From the NCBI GenBank assembly GCA_015680685.1, contig MNCI01027262.1:1531580-1595579 (forward strand): a stretch of 64,000 nt of DNA. Direction: 5' to 3'. Shown one piece after another: positions 35,270-47,119 of this stretch. Position numbers and translations under genes: made by a program. Under the pieces are notes generated by a model. That model did not search any database. It was not told the DNA's origin and saw nothing but the letters and a program-made list of their open reading frames with translations. This DNA comes from Gnetum montanum. Taxonomy: Eukaryota > Streptophyta > Gnetopsida > Gnetales > Gnetaceae. Positions within the stretch are counted from its first letter, which is position 1, and each line of letters begins with the position of its first letter.

Positions 35270-35410
35270 TTTAATGAACCATGTTTTGACTGGCGCTAAT
35301 ATCAAAATCCCAATATTGGAGCCCATGACGTGATGTCAAATATTCGATATTGTGGGGTATATGCTGGCCTATAAATATAGCACTTGGGCTCATGATTCTC
35401 ATGTAGTTTT
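35270..35410 (+). mobile_element. 5' part of the LTR of the plus-strand Athila relative (split by insertion)
   Basis: Contains CCTATAAATATAGCACTTG (TATA at about 35370), matching the promoter region of the LTR at 50.24-51.17 kb (GCTATAAATATGTGCTTG). It is interrupted at 35410 by the minus-strand element and resumes at 42227. The outer start is uncertain. Confidence 0.6.
35406..35410. other. Target-site duplication GTTTT (left)
   Basis: GTTTT directly precedes TGATGAG of the inserted element and recurs at 42222-42226 directly after its other end. A 5-bp duplication is usual for LTR-element integration. Confidence 0.85.
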
Positions 35411-36352
35411 TGATGAGTGGCGAGGTAACCCTACACTCAACCATACGAAACGAGCGTAGCATGCGCGATCTAGTCGAACTTTGCAGACTAAATGCCTAAA
35501 CGCCCCATGGAACACTTGGGGTTAATCATTCGTTGTCTTCCCAGACTTACTTGTTGTTGTCACGGTGTATGGTTAAGTAAGTCTGAGGTATATGATTTTT
35601 TTAGTCTTTTATGGTTTTATATCTTCTATACTAAGAGCGAATGGTTGAGAAACTAGATAACTCTAACTAAGGACTAAGTCTAAATTAACTAGCGTCAGCA
35701 TCTGTTCCCACTTATCGTACATACCCTGAACTATGCAACTGTGGCTACCAAATGCTAATTGTTACTGGGATCACCACACGTAACACACGTGCTCGAAGTC
35801 GTCATACTGAGGCACTTAACTAGCCTAAACGTGATGAGTAGTCGATTCCTTGACTAGCCGTACATATCCATAGATGCTCGTAATCAAGTCGTACTCATCC
35901 CACATACTAGGAGATAAGGGTAAGAGAGACTAATCGTGATGAGTAGCCGATTCATTGATTAGCCGTACACATTCATCAATGATCGTAATCAAGTCGTACT
36001 CATGCCGCGCTAATGCATGTAATAAATAACAGGTAGGAAATAACATGTAATAAACCTATTCCATGCACTGCAAGGTTTATCCACAAAGCTTGTCTTTATT
36101 GTCATACACAACTTGGCTACAAAGTTGCTCAAATAAAGATCTGTTCACTTGGGGACTCCTACTGCAGGCACATGAAAAATATTTTGGGGACTCCTACTAC
36201 AGGCACATGTAAAATATTCTATCTCTGGAGTGATCAAACTGCCATAGTTTCCCTACTTTAAGCCTAGGATAAGAAATGAGGGGAGTGCCACCTCTTATTT
36301 ATAGATTTGACGGTGGACTGCAATATCGCGTACGTGATATCGTGTCTCATCA
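35411..36352 (-). mobile_element. 3' LTR of the minus-strand gag-only Athila relative (942 bp)
   Basis: Starts TGATGAGTGGCGAGG and ends TGTCTCATCA. It is a partner of 41259-42221; by hand count, roughly 25 differences in the first ~470 aligned bases. It carries an internal ~36-bp tandem duplication (GGGGACTCCTACT(G/A)CAGGCAC, about 36151-36222) that the other LTR lacks. Confidence 0.9.
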
Positions 36353-36364
36353 TACCCCCATGAC
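36353..36364 (-). promoter_or_regulatory. Polypurine tract of the minus-strand element
   Basis: Minus strand reads CATGGGGGTA immediately before the 3' LTR, identical to the tract before the plus-strand LTR at 50241. Confidence 0.7.
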
Positions 36365-36618
36365 TGAATGAAAACTCATCCTCGAGTTCCTTACAATAAT
36401 ATCAGGTAGGTATGGAATTATTGAGGGAAATAAAACTAATGGGATGACATGTGAACGGATCATTATTACAAGACTTGACAAAACTGGTGTTCATGACAAC
36501 AAGGGTGAACACCTTATTTCAATGACATCAGGCCTTAGTTGGCAGCTGAGAAAGAGAGAAAAAGAAGTGTTGCTGCTGCCAACGCCAAGATTGCGTCTTC
36601 ATTGTCTATCCGTAAGCA

Positions 36619-36738
36619 NNNNNNNNNNNNNNNNNNNNNNNNNNNNNNNNNNNNNNNNNNNNNNNNNNNNNNNNNNNNNNNNNNNNNNNNNNNNNNNNNN
36701 NNNNNNNNNNNNNNNNNNNNNNNNNNNNNNNNNNNNNN
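36619..36738. other. Assembly gap (120 N)
   Basis: Run of N inside the minus-strand element. Confidence 1.
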
Positions 36739-37685
36739 TAAAATTAATTGCAAAATGTTAAAGAAAAGAATTTAACTAATGCTCCAAATAGGAATGTCAG
36801 TGGGTCCTCCCCAAAGCAGGCTCATGCCCTTAATGCCTTGACAAACCCACATTCAAAGAGTCCGTAGGCCCTGGGAATGTCAGTTGGAACAAGAGTTAAA
36901 GTCTTAACCACAAGAATTTACCAAAAAGAAAACAATGCATCAACCAAAATAGATACACTAATGATACAATTGACAATGAGGTGAAAAATGGAGAGAAGGA
37001 TGGAGAGAAAGGAATGGAATGGAATTCCAAGAACAAGGTGGTGTACAGCCCCTTGTGTGTTTGATGATTAATGTGACTTGGCAAATCTCATTTCAACTCT
37101 AACCTCAAACCAACCACATCCAGTGACTTGGCATCAATGCATTCGATTAAACCATCCACTCGAGAAACAAGAATGCACTCTCCAAGAGCCACCACCATTC
37201 TGATGAAACAAAGGAAAGAATGGGAAGTGAGAAGGGCCTTAGTTAGAGGGAACACTTTTGGTTCCATAACTAGTGCTTGTAGCCCAAGTTTATTTGTCTA
37301 AGGGGTGTGCTTTGAATTCTCACTTGGTTTTTTTTGTTTTGTTTTGTGTTTTTATGCATGAGAACCACACCATGCAAAGACTTTTTATTTTTATTGTCTC
37401 AGCTTCCGATAATTGTGTAACATCGGAATGACAAGAAAACTCAAGGAGAAACATTCAAGCACCCAAGAGAATGACCAACACAAAAGCATCAAGTTCCCTT
37501 GAAGTCACACCCTTTTCAATCTGTGAGTCCTTCCTTAGTTTGAGAAATGCCTAGTCACCGATTTGTTTAAGTTCTTATTAGAAGAGGACTGTACATTTCC
37601 AAGTCGAGAGAGACCATAGAAACGGGTGGATGGACGGATGAAGTGGTCTCATTGCTTACCATATCAAAAGAAACATACCTTAGTA
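36739..37685 (-). other. Noncoding internal block shared with the plus-strand relative
   Basis: Read on the minus strand, 37400-37100 aligns with plus-strand 45640-46080. Shared words include GCATGGTGTGG, AATTCAAAGCACACCCCTT, GGGCTACAAGCACTAGTTAT and ACTAAGGCCCTTCTC. This is where RT and integrase would lie in an autonomous Athila element; none is present. Confidence 0.75.
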
Positions 37686-40600
37686 TCAACATTGTGACTT
37701 AAAGGTAAAAANAAAAATAGGAAAATTTAAAGAAATTTGTAAAACAAAAATTTGTAAAACAAAAACGTTGTAAAACAAAAACATGTAAAACAAAAATCGA
37801 AAAAGAACTGAGGGCCCCATATGATTAGCATAGGTGGCCATCTCCCCCATGACTGAGTTGTAAGGGAGAGATCCAAAATAATGAGCATCTATTTTAATTT
37901 CGTAAAAGTGCCCAACTTCTCCCAATTGAAGATCTTAGATTGAGGGATGGAAGTTGGCATGGGTTTCCTCAGCTCGTTCCATGCACATGTTTCTGCTCCT
38001 TCTAGCTGTCAACCATGGGGTGTCTACTACTTCTTGTGTGGTTGCTACATAAAGGCATCTGTGGTTCAAAGTTTCGTGGGCACACATGTTACATGGAGGC
38101 ATTTCCTCCATGTCGTCACCCGATGAATCACTGTATGTGATGCATGGAACTTTCCTCTTCTCAATCTTTCCACATATGTTTATCTTAGAGATTTCCTAGG
38201 AAAGATCACGGAGCCTAAGGCATGCATCTACTATACTAAGCCATGCCCTTCCCATTATAATCAGGAAGTCCCCTTCGTTGTTGTTCACTTCAATCACAAA
38301 AAAATCAGCTGGATAAAACCAACCACACACAGTGGTAATGATGTCCTCCACCAATCCCAAGGGAATGGTGATGGACTGGTCTGCTAGCTCTAGTTGAATG
38401 TTGCTCTTCTTAAGTTGGGGTAGGTTCCAGGCATGATACATCTCTCGTGAAATTAAGTTAACTCTAGAACTTGAGTCAAGAAGAGCCCTATGTGGTTTAT
38501 TTTCGGTGATCTATAAATAGATTAAGGGACTCCCAGGGTCAGTTAGTTTCCTGGGAAGGTGGTCCATCTTGATCCAGTCAAATACGGTATGCGTTAACAT
38601 AACCGTATGCGTTACGCTCTGTTGGACTGAAGGGTGCTCCGAAGTGTTAGATGGTGGAGGAGTGTTCATGGCCTCAACCGATTGTTGTTGCAAGAGTTTA
38701 TCTAGGCTTTTGGTTCTGAAGTAAGGTCTTCTCTTTTTACAATTGTTATAACCATTAGCAAGTTGGATATTTACAACTCTAGCAGCGTGACGTTGCTGCG
38801 GTTGAGGAGGAAGTTCCCCTTGCATTGTTGGAGCAGGAGGTGTTATGGGAACTACTTGTGGTGGAAGAGGTGTGGATGGATTAGGAGGATGTAACAAGTG
38901 TGAGATGTCTCCTAGAGGAGAAGGAGTCCTTCCGAAGTACTCCCAAACTTGGTAGTGATGGTTGGGGGTTCAGTGACTCATAGAGTCACTTGGAGAAATC
39001 GGTTGCTACACATAATATCCATAAGGATCAGGCTGCCGGTAAGGGTATTGTTGTGTTGGTGGTGGCATCCCCCATGACTATGGGGATTACCTCTGCTGAT
39101 GTTGTCCGATGGGCTGTGGTGGAGTTCCACTTGGATAATACGTTAAGGGTTGGTGGAACTGTCTTGGGTTACCTTGTGGATAAGGTAACCTTTGGGGTGT
39201 TTGCCGTTGGTTGAGTCTTTTGTTAAGCGCATACACCCCAGACTCCTGTAGATGTGAGATGATGGGGAAACATCCCTTAGGATGGTCATAATGGTAGATC
39301 TCACATCCACCATCATTGTCTAAATCCGAATCCACAACCACATCAGAGTTAGTGATTTTTCCCTTACCCTTGTTATGTGTAGCACTTAAATCTCTCCACT
39401 TTTTCTTACCTTTGTCACTACTTTGTTCTACTTTAGGCTCTTCTACAATTTTCAAGATTGTTTCAATTCTTGAGTCTAAGGAATCCCACACTTGGTCTAC
39501 TTTGGCCAATACCTCGATTGTTAATTTTTGGATTGACAAAGTTTTCTGATTCACCAACTCTTCAATTGGTGGCTCATCCTCTTCATCATAAAATTTCACT
39601 CCCTTTTTTCGAAGGGAGGGATCACAGTTGTACTCTTCCACACTTTCCCTTTTTCATAGCTCATCCTCTTCTTTTACTACTTACTCCAACAAGCTACGTA
39701 CTTCATGGGCTATAAGTTGTGAGAGTCTCCCTTGGGCGTAAGTTCCAAGGGTTCTTCTAGTTTCATGCCTTAGCTCATCCACGATGTGGCGAAGTTGATC
39801 CCACTGAGTGTACCCATGGCCCGGGCAATGATGTAACAATGTGTAATAGCGGCCCATGGCAGCATCCAAGGGTTCATGTATACCTTGTTTCCAGCCTTGG
39901 ATTTGCTTACACAAATTGGACACTCTGGAGTACGTTTGATACTTTTCGTTGAACAGTTCTAGCATCGTACTCCACCTCCTAATGGTTTTCAGCTCTAAGG
40001 ATTGGTACCAGCTCTCTGCTTCTTTGGTGAGTGTCCTTGGGAACAACTTAATTTTTTACCACTTATTTTCTATATTCTGCAAGGCATAGGCATCGTGGAA
40101 TGCCCGTAAATGGTTTTGCAGATTAGCACTGTATCCCCTTTCAAATTGTGGGATGTTATTCATGTCTAATCATTTGATCCGGCTATCCTATAAATTCCTT
40201 GTGGGAATCCTAACTACCTCCATTATGTCAAGCATACTTTGGGTTACGAGTAGGGGCTCATCATGATCATCTCTTTCATGACGCCTATGATGTCTGTGTT
40301 GTTCCCTACTCTCCCTACGTCCTTGCCCTTGTCCTCTCTCTCGACTTTCATGTCGAGGTCTTTCATTCTTCCTACTTTTCTCCTCACCTTTATGTTCATG
40401 GTGGCTACACCTAGATGTGGAAGGAGAGGATGGGTGATGTGAAGAAGGGGAAGAAGAAGGGGAACCATCGCCATGACAATGTTTCTTGCCTTCTCTTCGG
40501 CTGCTATGACCTCGATCGTTGTGATGATCTAAGTGCTTGTCCTTAGCGTATGTGGTTGTTCCCTCTGTGAACAGTTGGTGTTCATGGGCATCAGAACCAA

Positions 40601-41090
40601 GGATATGTATTATTGATCATAGGTTCTAATACTCAACCTCCTCACCATCGTTAGGAGGGGGAACATCTTTTGCAAAAGAACTCGTGATAAAGGGTTCCTC
40701 ATCTCCTATTTCACTAAGGACATGTGGGGCCTTGCCCTTCGACAATGTATGTTGGCTCTCTTGCCTTAAATCTCTCATACATTGGGCATCTATGGGATAA
40801 TAATCCCTCATGTCAAAATCCTTTGCAACATATTTAGCATATGGCTCGGTCATGCCTATCTATGCCAAGGCACGAAAAAGCATGTGAGAGATTGATCGAT
40901 TTGGGGGTAACACAATGTTACCTTGCAAGTCTCTCCACTGCAGCTATTCGTCTTGATGGAGAACAAAAGTAAAATTAGGAATATACTCATTGGGATGAGT
41001 ATATGTCATCTTATATTGTTTAGGACTTGGCTGATTTTGGTTATGTGTTTTATCTTGCCGAATGTCTTATGTGTGGTCCTTAGGTGGTGA
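37686..41090 (-). pseudogene. gag-pro: Gag-protease polyprotein of a gag-only Athila relative
   Basis: Most of it stays in one minus-strand frame from 40853 to 37686, interrupted by stops rather than many shifts. N-terminal part (MRDYYPIDAQCMRDLRQESQ), a Ser/Pro/His-rich charged stretch (40.47-40.24 kb, in another frame), then the capsid-like gag domain (FPRTLTKEAESWYQSLELKT, RYYTLLHHCPGHGYTQWD) and a linker. Next is a Cys/His block (CEIYHYDHPKGC) and a Pro/Gln-rich part, then a retropepsin-like domain (LLDSSSRVNLIS, with IIMGRAWL near its end). The active-site DSG reads DSS. The stops I checked (for example near 39685, 39089, 39080 and 39004) are CAA/CAG-to-TAA/TAG or CGA-to-TGA. It ends with a conserved tail (GHFYEIKIDAHYFGSLPYNS) and low-complexity AAAACAAA repeats. 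No RT follows. Confidence 0.85.
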
Positions 41091-41239
41091 GTTTCTTTTA
41101 TGAGAAGAAGGAATTTTTATCAGTGTGCTAATTTCACCATTATATAATTTTTTCTCTTTTGATTAACCCGAAGGTTCATTAAGGCTCACAACGATGTGAG
41201 TGATATCCCTTATGTTCTATTCGGCGCACAAACACTTAG

Positions 41240-41257
41240 TCCCCGGCAACGACACCA
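41240..41257 (-). promoter_or_regulatory. Primer-binding site, tRNA-Asp type
   Basis: Minus-strand TGGTGTCGTTGCCGGGGA, one base after the LTR; it differs from the tRNA-Asp complement TGGCGCCGTTGCCGGGGA by two C-to-T changes. Confidence 0.85.
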
Positions 41258-41258
41258 A

Positions 41259-42221
41259 TGATGAGTGGCGAGGTACCCCTACACTCAACCATATGAAATG
41301 AGCGTAGCATGCATGATCTAGTCGAACTCTGTAGACTAAATGCCTAAACGCCCCATGGAACACTTGGGGTTAATCATTCGTTGTCTTCCCAGACTTGTTG
41401 TTGTCACGGTGTATGGTTAAGTAAGTCTGAGGTATATGATTTCTTTGGTCTTTTATGGTTTTATATTTTCTATACTAAGAGCGAAGGGTTGAGAAACTAG
41501 CTAACTCTAACTAAGGACTAAGTCTAAATTAACTAGTGTCAGCATCTGTTCCCACTTACTGTACACACCCTGAACTATGCAACTATGGCTACCAAATTCT
41601 AATCGTTACTAGGATCACCACACGTAACACACGTGCTCAAAGTTATTGTACTGAGGCACTTAACTAGCCTAAACGTGATGAGCAGCCGATTCCTTGACTA
41701 GCCATACACATCCTTCGATGCTTGTAATCAAGTTGTACTCATCCTGCATAATAGGAGATAAGGGTGAGAGAGACTAATCGCGATGAGTAGCCGATTCCTT
41801 GATTAGCCGTACACATTCGTCAATGCTCATAATCAAGTTGTACTCATGCCGTGCTAATGCATGTAATAAATAATAGGTAGGAAATAACATGTAATAAACC
41901 TATTCCATGCATTGCAAAGTGTATCCAAAAAGCTCATCTGTATTACCGTACACAACTTGCGTTCAGGTACAAAGCTGCTTGAATAAAGATCTGTTCACTT
42001 GGGGACTCCTACTACGGGCACATGGAAAATATTCTATCTCTGGAGTGATCAAATTGCCAGAGTTTTCCTACTTTAAGCCTAGGATGAGAAATGAGGGGAG
42101 TGTTGCCTCTTATTTATAGATTTGGCGGCGAACCATGATATCGCATACGCGATATCGCAGGGGATGACGCGATATCGCATGGGATGTGATATTGCAGTGC
42201 ATGAGATATCGCGTCTCATCA
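41259..42221 (-). mobile_element. 5' LTR of the minus-strand gag-only Athila relative (963 bp)
   Basis: Ends TGATGAGTGG and GCGTCTCATCA; partner of 35411-36352. TATTTATAGA near 42110 may be part of its promoter (minus strand TCTATAAATA). The element thus spans 35411-42221 with intact termini and a GTTTT duplication. Confidence 0.9.
42128..42218. repeat. GATATCGC palindrome cluster in the LTR
   Basis: Five copies of (C)GATATCGC or close variants occur in 80 bp (CATGATATCGCATACGCGAT..., GACGCGATATCGCATG, GATATTGC, GAGATATCGCG). The partner LTR has only two, so the array expanded or shrank after insertion. Confidence 0.8.
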
Positions 42222-42226
42222 GTTTT

Positions 42227-42943
42227 TGTGATAGCATAACGAAGCACTTGTGGTTTATTTTCTCTAGAGTTAGAATATTTTTTGAGTTTTCACAATAGAA
42301 GTTAGAATATTTTTTGAGTGCTCATAGAAGGAGTTTGAGTTTGTATGGACCTTTATTCGAGCACTAATGTACCTAAGCATAGCAGTGTGATGGGAATAAA
42401 GATTAGCCCTTTTGATAATTTTTGAAGCACTAAGAATAGATTAATGTTTCCTTTAATAAATTTATTATTCATGCACTTTATTTTAATGCATTTTCATTGA
42501 GCAATTAATTTCTAGTTGTTAATGAACACAATCATGACCACTTTAAGCATACGTGTAGTAGTTAGTAACCTAGAAATGCTTAATGTTTGGTAACCCAACA
42601 ATGCTACATGCATTCAGTATGTGTCAAGGGAATGAGAATGGGTACTTGTGTTAGGCTAGCTAGGTAGTAGGTTAATTAAATATTACATTCCTCTACCTTT
42701 CATTCTTGTTCTAGATGATTAAATTTGTAAAATACAAAATGATAAAAATCATACACGTCAATTTCACTTAAGCATATACTTGTACATCACGAGTGGAACT
42801 GAGAAGATAACAATTATTCTGATTAGATTTCACATATTAGAAGTAGTGTCTTTAAGAACTTAAGGTTTGTATAATTCAATTGGATCGTGCATGAACGCTT
42901 GTGATTCATATGGTTGGATGTAGGTGTACCTTGCCGCTCATCA
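42227..42943 (+). mobile_element. 3' part of the 5' LTR of the plus-strand Athila relative
   Basis: Continues 35270-35410 across the inserted element. It matches the LTR at 50.24-51.17 kb (CTTTATTCGAGCA, ACCTAAGCAT, GTATGGTTGG...GGTGTACCT) and ends CCGCTCATCA at 42943. A ~33-bp tandem duplication (GTTAGAATATTTTTTGAGT) lies at about 42268-42322. Confidence 0.8.
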
Positions 42944-42944
42944 T

Positions 42945-42962
42945 TAGCATTGTTGTTGGGAA
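42945..42962 (+). promoter_or_regulatory. Primer-binding site, diverged tRNA-Asp type
   Basis: TAGCATTGTTGTTGGGAA follows the LTR end by one base; a decayed form of TGGCGCCGTTGCCGGGGA. Confidence 0.65.
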
Positions 42963-43149
42963 CCTTTTAGTTGTTACATGTGCTATTTAGGACGAGCGAA
43001 ATTTTTTTCAAATGATTAGAATAAACCTTAAACTCATATTGTACTTCAAAAATAACTACAAAAATTTCTAAAAGCAAATTGTATTTTTATTCTCTAACAT
43101 AAAATGTCATTTTTGCATAGGCATGCGTCTCTGCCCAAGTTTGATAGAG

Positions 43150-45170
43150 TACATTAGCAAGCGCCCCAACATTATCAAGTAGTATATGCTCATTCTAATG
43201 AGTATGTACCCAATTTCACCTTCATCCTACATCAAGATGAATAGCTATGGTGGCGTGACATGGAGGGAAACATTGTGTTGCCACCTGATCAATCTATTCC
43301 TGCAATGCTCTAACAAGTGCTTATGAGATAGGGTCTCTAGGAACTTCATGCTGAGTATGTTGTGCAAGATACTAATGCTAGGGATTATCATCCCATTTAT
43401 GCACAACATCTTAGGGATTGCCAGTTAGAACAACATCATGAATCTGTGAAGGGGAAAGGATTTAATAATTCCCCATTCCTACTGTACCAAAAAGATGGTG
43501 TAGAACCCTTCTCTAGGGGTTTTTAATTTAGTGAAATTCCTTTCTTTGACTTCATGAAGGAGGTCAAAACTAGAACTTGTAGTCCACAATTGACAATTAT
43601 GGTTCTAGTAAGAATGGATCAAATGAAAAAAGAAAGATCCAAAGAGGCAAGTTAAGGTAGGGATGTGGATAAGAAACAAGATTGTGATCATGGTTGTGAT
43701 CATCGAAGAGGTGGTAACAAGCATCATGATGGTGTTAGTCCTCCTTCCTCTTCACCTTTGTCATCATCCTCTTCTTCTTCTCTTGATGACTATAACCATA
43801 GGGGGCATGACCGTGACGGAGGTAACCAACCAAACCGAAATGATTGGAGGAACCATTGAACAAGGCAAGACCAAGGGCATGGGTGTTCAAGAGAGACCCA
43901 CTACCATGAGAGAAGGGGTAGTAGAGGGCATCGTTTGACTAAAATCAAGGCCTCAATCAGCCTTTTCTTACTACCTAGAGTATGCTAAACATTACAGAGG
44001 TAGTATGAATTCTAACAAGGCATGTAAAGGATAGTCGGATTAAAAGGCTAGACATGAAAAATATTACTTAGTTTAAAGGGAGACATAACTCAGATTCATA
44101 GAATCATCTCCAAGCTTTTCAAGATGCATGTGCCTTGCCAAATATATTGAATGAGTGAAAAAAATATAAGTTGTTCCCAAGGACACTCATTAAAGAAGCA
44201 AAGAACTGGTACTGGTCCATAGAATTGGAATCTATCAAATGATGGAGTACCATGCTTGAATTGTTTAATGATACATATCAAATGTACTCCAGAGTGTCCA
44301 ACTTGAGAAGGAAAATCTAAGGATTAAAACAAAGAACTCACAAACCCTTGGATGCTACCCTAAGCCTATACTATTCCTTAATGCATAGATGTCCTAGCCA
44401 TGGTTACTCTCAATTAGACCAACTTTTCCACATTGTAGATAGTCTTTGATTTGAAATGAGAAGAACCCTTGGCATTTATGCTTAAGGACGACTATCAGAA
44501 TTAAGTGCCCATTAGATGCAAAGATTAATTGAGTAGGTAGCTAAAGAGGAATATAAATTAAGAAAAAGAGAAAGTGTAGAAGAATATAACCGTGGTCCTT
44601 CCATTCACAAGCAGGAGGTTTGATTTTGTAATAGTGAGGAATAATTAGCACTTGATGAGGTGGTTAATAGAAAAACCTTACCGCTCCAAAAATTTCAATA
44701 TGAAATTACGACCAAGTTTGATAAGTTATGGGATTCCATGAATAGTAGATTTCAAGCTATCCTAGAAATTACTAAAGAGTCTAAAGAACAAGGTAGTGAT
44801 CATGAGTGCAGGAGGCACAAGGAAGCTGAATGTGCTTATCAAAGAGGTAAGGACAAGATTACTGCAACAGAGAAAGTTGTGAAAAGTGATTCAAATGATG
44901 ATGGTGGGTGTGACATCTACCATTATGAACATTGTAAGGGATGTTGTCCTATTTTATCACACTTATAGGGATTTGGGATGTATGCATTGAATCCACAACT
45001 AGCATAAAGAAAAACACTCAAAAGATTGCCTTATCCTCAAGGTAATTCTAGGTAGTTCCACTAGCCACAATAGTATTATCCAAGTGGAACTTCACCATAA
45101 CCATGTGAGTAGCATCAACAGTGGTAGCAACCATAGTCATGGGCACTGGCACCACTAAGACAACAATACC
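43150..45170 (+). pseudogene. gag: Athila-type gag of the plus-strand relative
   Basis: Collinear with the gag at 37.7-41.1 kb. It has the N-terminal block near 43190-43320, a Ser/Pro-rich low-complexity stretch (GVSPPSSSPLSSSSSSSLDD, about 43731-43790), and a decayed capsid-like part (44100-44520, with CATAGATGTCCTAGCCATGG matching the HHCPGHG region). A C-terminal block follows, 44660-44968 (RKTLPLQKFQYEITTKFDKL, CDIYHYEHCKGCCPILSHL). Many stops and shifts. A protease is not recognised after it. Confidence 0.8.
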
Positions 45171-46350
45171 CTTATATATATTTTTCTTTGTTTGGTTTGA
45201 TTTGATTATGATATTTTCTCATTTTTTGCTAATAAAGAATGTTTTGTTGTCATAGGACACAATGTCCCTGTTGTTATTTACTAATGATGGTTTCTGCTTA
45301 ATGTGTGATTATCGATGTCTACTTTTTATTTTTGAATTCTGATGTGTGATGACTTTGACATGGTTTATTTTTCATGGAATAGGTAGTGAGTCAAAGTCAT
45401 CCAACCATCTAATGAAATCTATGGCTTTCCTTGTTGTAGGAATTTGAGGTCCCTTCCATTAAAGAAACTTTTAATCAATTAATGACCTTGGTAGTTCCAG
45501 AATTAGGAAGCATCCAAAGGTTTGTAAAAGGTATGACTTCAAGGGGACTCAATACTCTTTGTACTCTTCTACTTGCTTGAGTGCTTAAGTGTGTTTCACG
45601 AACTTCTTACCATTCCATACCACCCACTAATAGAAGTCAAATAACATTATTGCATGGTGTGGCTTCCATTCAAAACAAAAAAACAAAAAACAAAAACATG
45701 GAAATTCAAAGCACACCCCTTTGACACGAATAAGCTCTCACATGGTGTGGTTCCTATTTAAAAAAAACACACAAAAAAAACAATGGAAATTCAAAACAGT
45801 CCACTTGGATAAATAAATGGGCTACAAGCACTAGTTATGGGACTCGAGCAACATGCAGCTATGCCTAAAGGTCCCTTGTAACTAAGGCCCTCTCTCTTAC
45901 TTCCTACTTCTCTTTTTTTGTGGAAGCACTCTTATGTCTCAAGTGGGTGGATTGGTCTTGGAGCAATGCGAAGTCACTGAAAATGGATGGTTTTTGTTTG
46001 GACTGTGGATGAAACTTCTCAAGTCATTTTAAACACAAATTCCACAAGGGACTTCTTATGACCACAATTAAAAACTCCATTCTACTTTCTCTATCATTCA
46101 TCCATGCTACCGTAACTCACCTCACTACCATGTTCTATGTTATGCTCTATGTCTTAGTCTAATGTGTTGGGATTCTTAAGTAGATTCTTTTAGGTTGGTC
46201 CTTAACTTATCATGATCATTAAATAAACTATGGGGTCCATGGACTCCTTAGTTGAGGTTATGCAATGGAAAAAAGGGCATGATCCTACTATGGGAAGGAC
46301 CCACTAGCATAGCTTTTGGCTTGATTAGTTAAGGTTTCTTACCTTTAACA
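45171..46350 (+). other. Noncoding block shared with the minus-strand relative
   Basis: 45640-46080 aligns with the minus strand of 37400-37100. Here the CATGGTGTGG...AAAAACA...GGAAATTCAAA(G/A)CA segment is present twice in tandem (about 45650-45720 and 45732-45800). Confidence 0.7.
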
Positions 46351-46559
46351 TCACTACAATCCTTCCTTTTGGGTATTCCATTGAGTACACTACTCAACGA
46401 TCAATATTTCATTTCATTTATCCACTACATCAATTTTCCTCCATTTATCCAAATTTATAAACTTCAACATCCTCTTTTCATGTTTTCATACTATTCTTGG
46501 TCTTCTAAGCTTTCATTTGACACCAATTTCACTCAAAATCTCTACATATTTTGCAAATT

Positions 46560-46960
46560 TGACTAAGGTTAAAGTTTGACTATGGTGGTCAATGGTTGTG
46601 TTGTTGAGGTCCCATCGATGCATCGACCATAGTTGACAAGGCCGAGTTGACTAGGTCTCATCAATGCAGCATAAAAACCTTATATATACCATCTAAAACT
46701 TTGCAATTTTTCATCATTTGCTCATAACACAAGGGGAGTTTTTGAAATTTTTTAGAGCCAAAAACTTTGTAGAGCTCATAACTTCCCAAGCTTTATTCAA
46801 ATTACTTCATTTTTTGAGTTTGCACTTACCGAAGGTAAGATCTTTATTGTGGGAGCCACAAACCTTAAGGTTTCCAATGAAAAATTGATGAATTTTTTTT
46901 GAAAATTTTCCTAAGTCCCTTAATAATTAATAACCTTAACCATATATAAACATCAACCTT
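46560..46960 (+). other. LTR-like fragment with TATA box
   Basis: Contains CATCGATGCATCG, CAAGGCCGAGTTGAC and CTCATCAATGCAG short repeats like those just inside the LTR at 50.25 kb, then CTTATATATACC (46680) as a TATA box. Termini are not seen; probably a piece of a further LTR. Confidence 0.35.
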
Positions 46961-47119
46961 TTTCATAAGTTAACCCTTCTAACAATCTTCAGGATTATTT
47001 ATTAATGATAACACATAAATAAATTATAATTGAATTAATTAAATCAACTAAAATCACAACTTAGCCAAGTGTAACTACCCTTAAGAGATAAGGTATCTTA
47101 ATTACTTTAAAGTTACACA

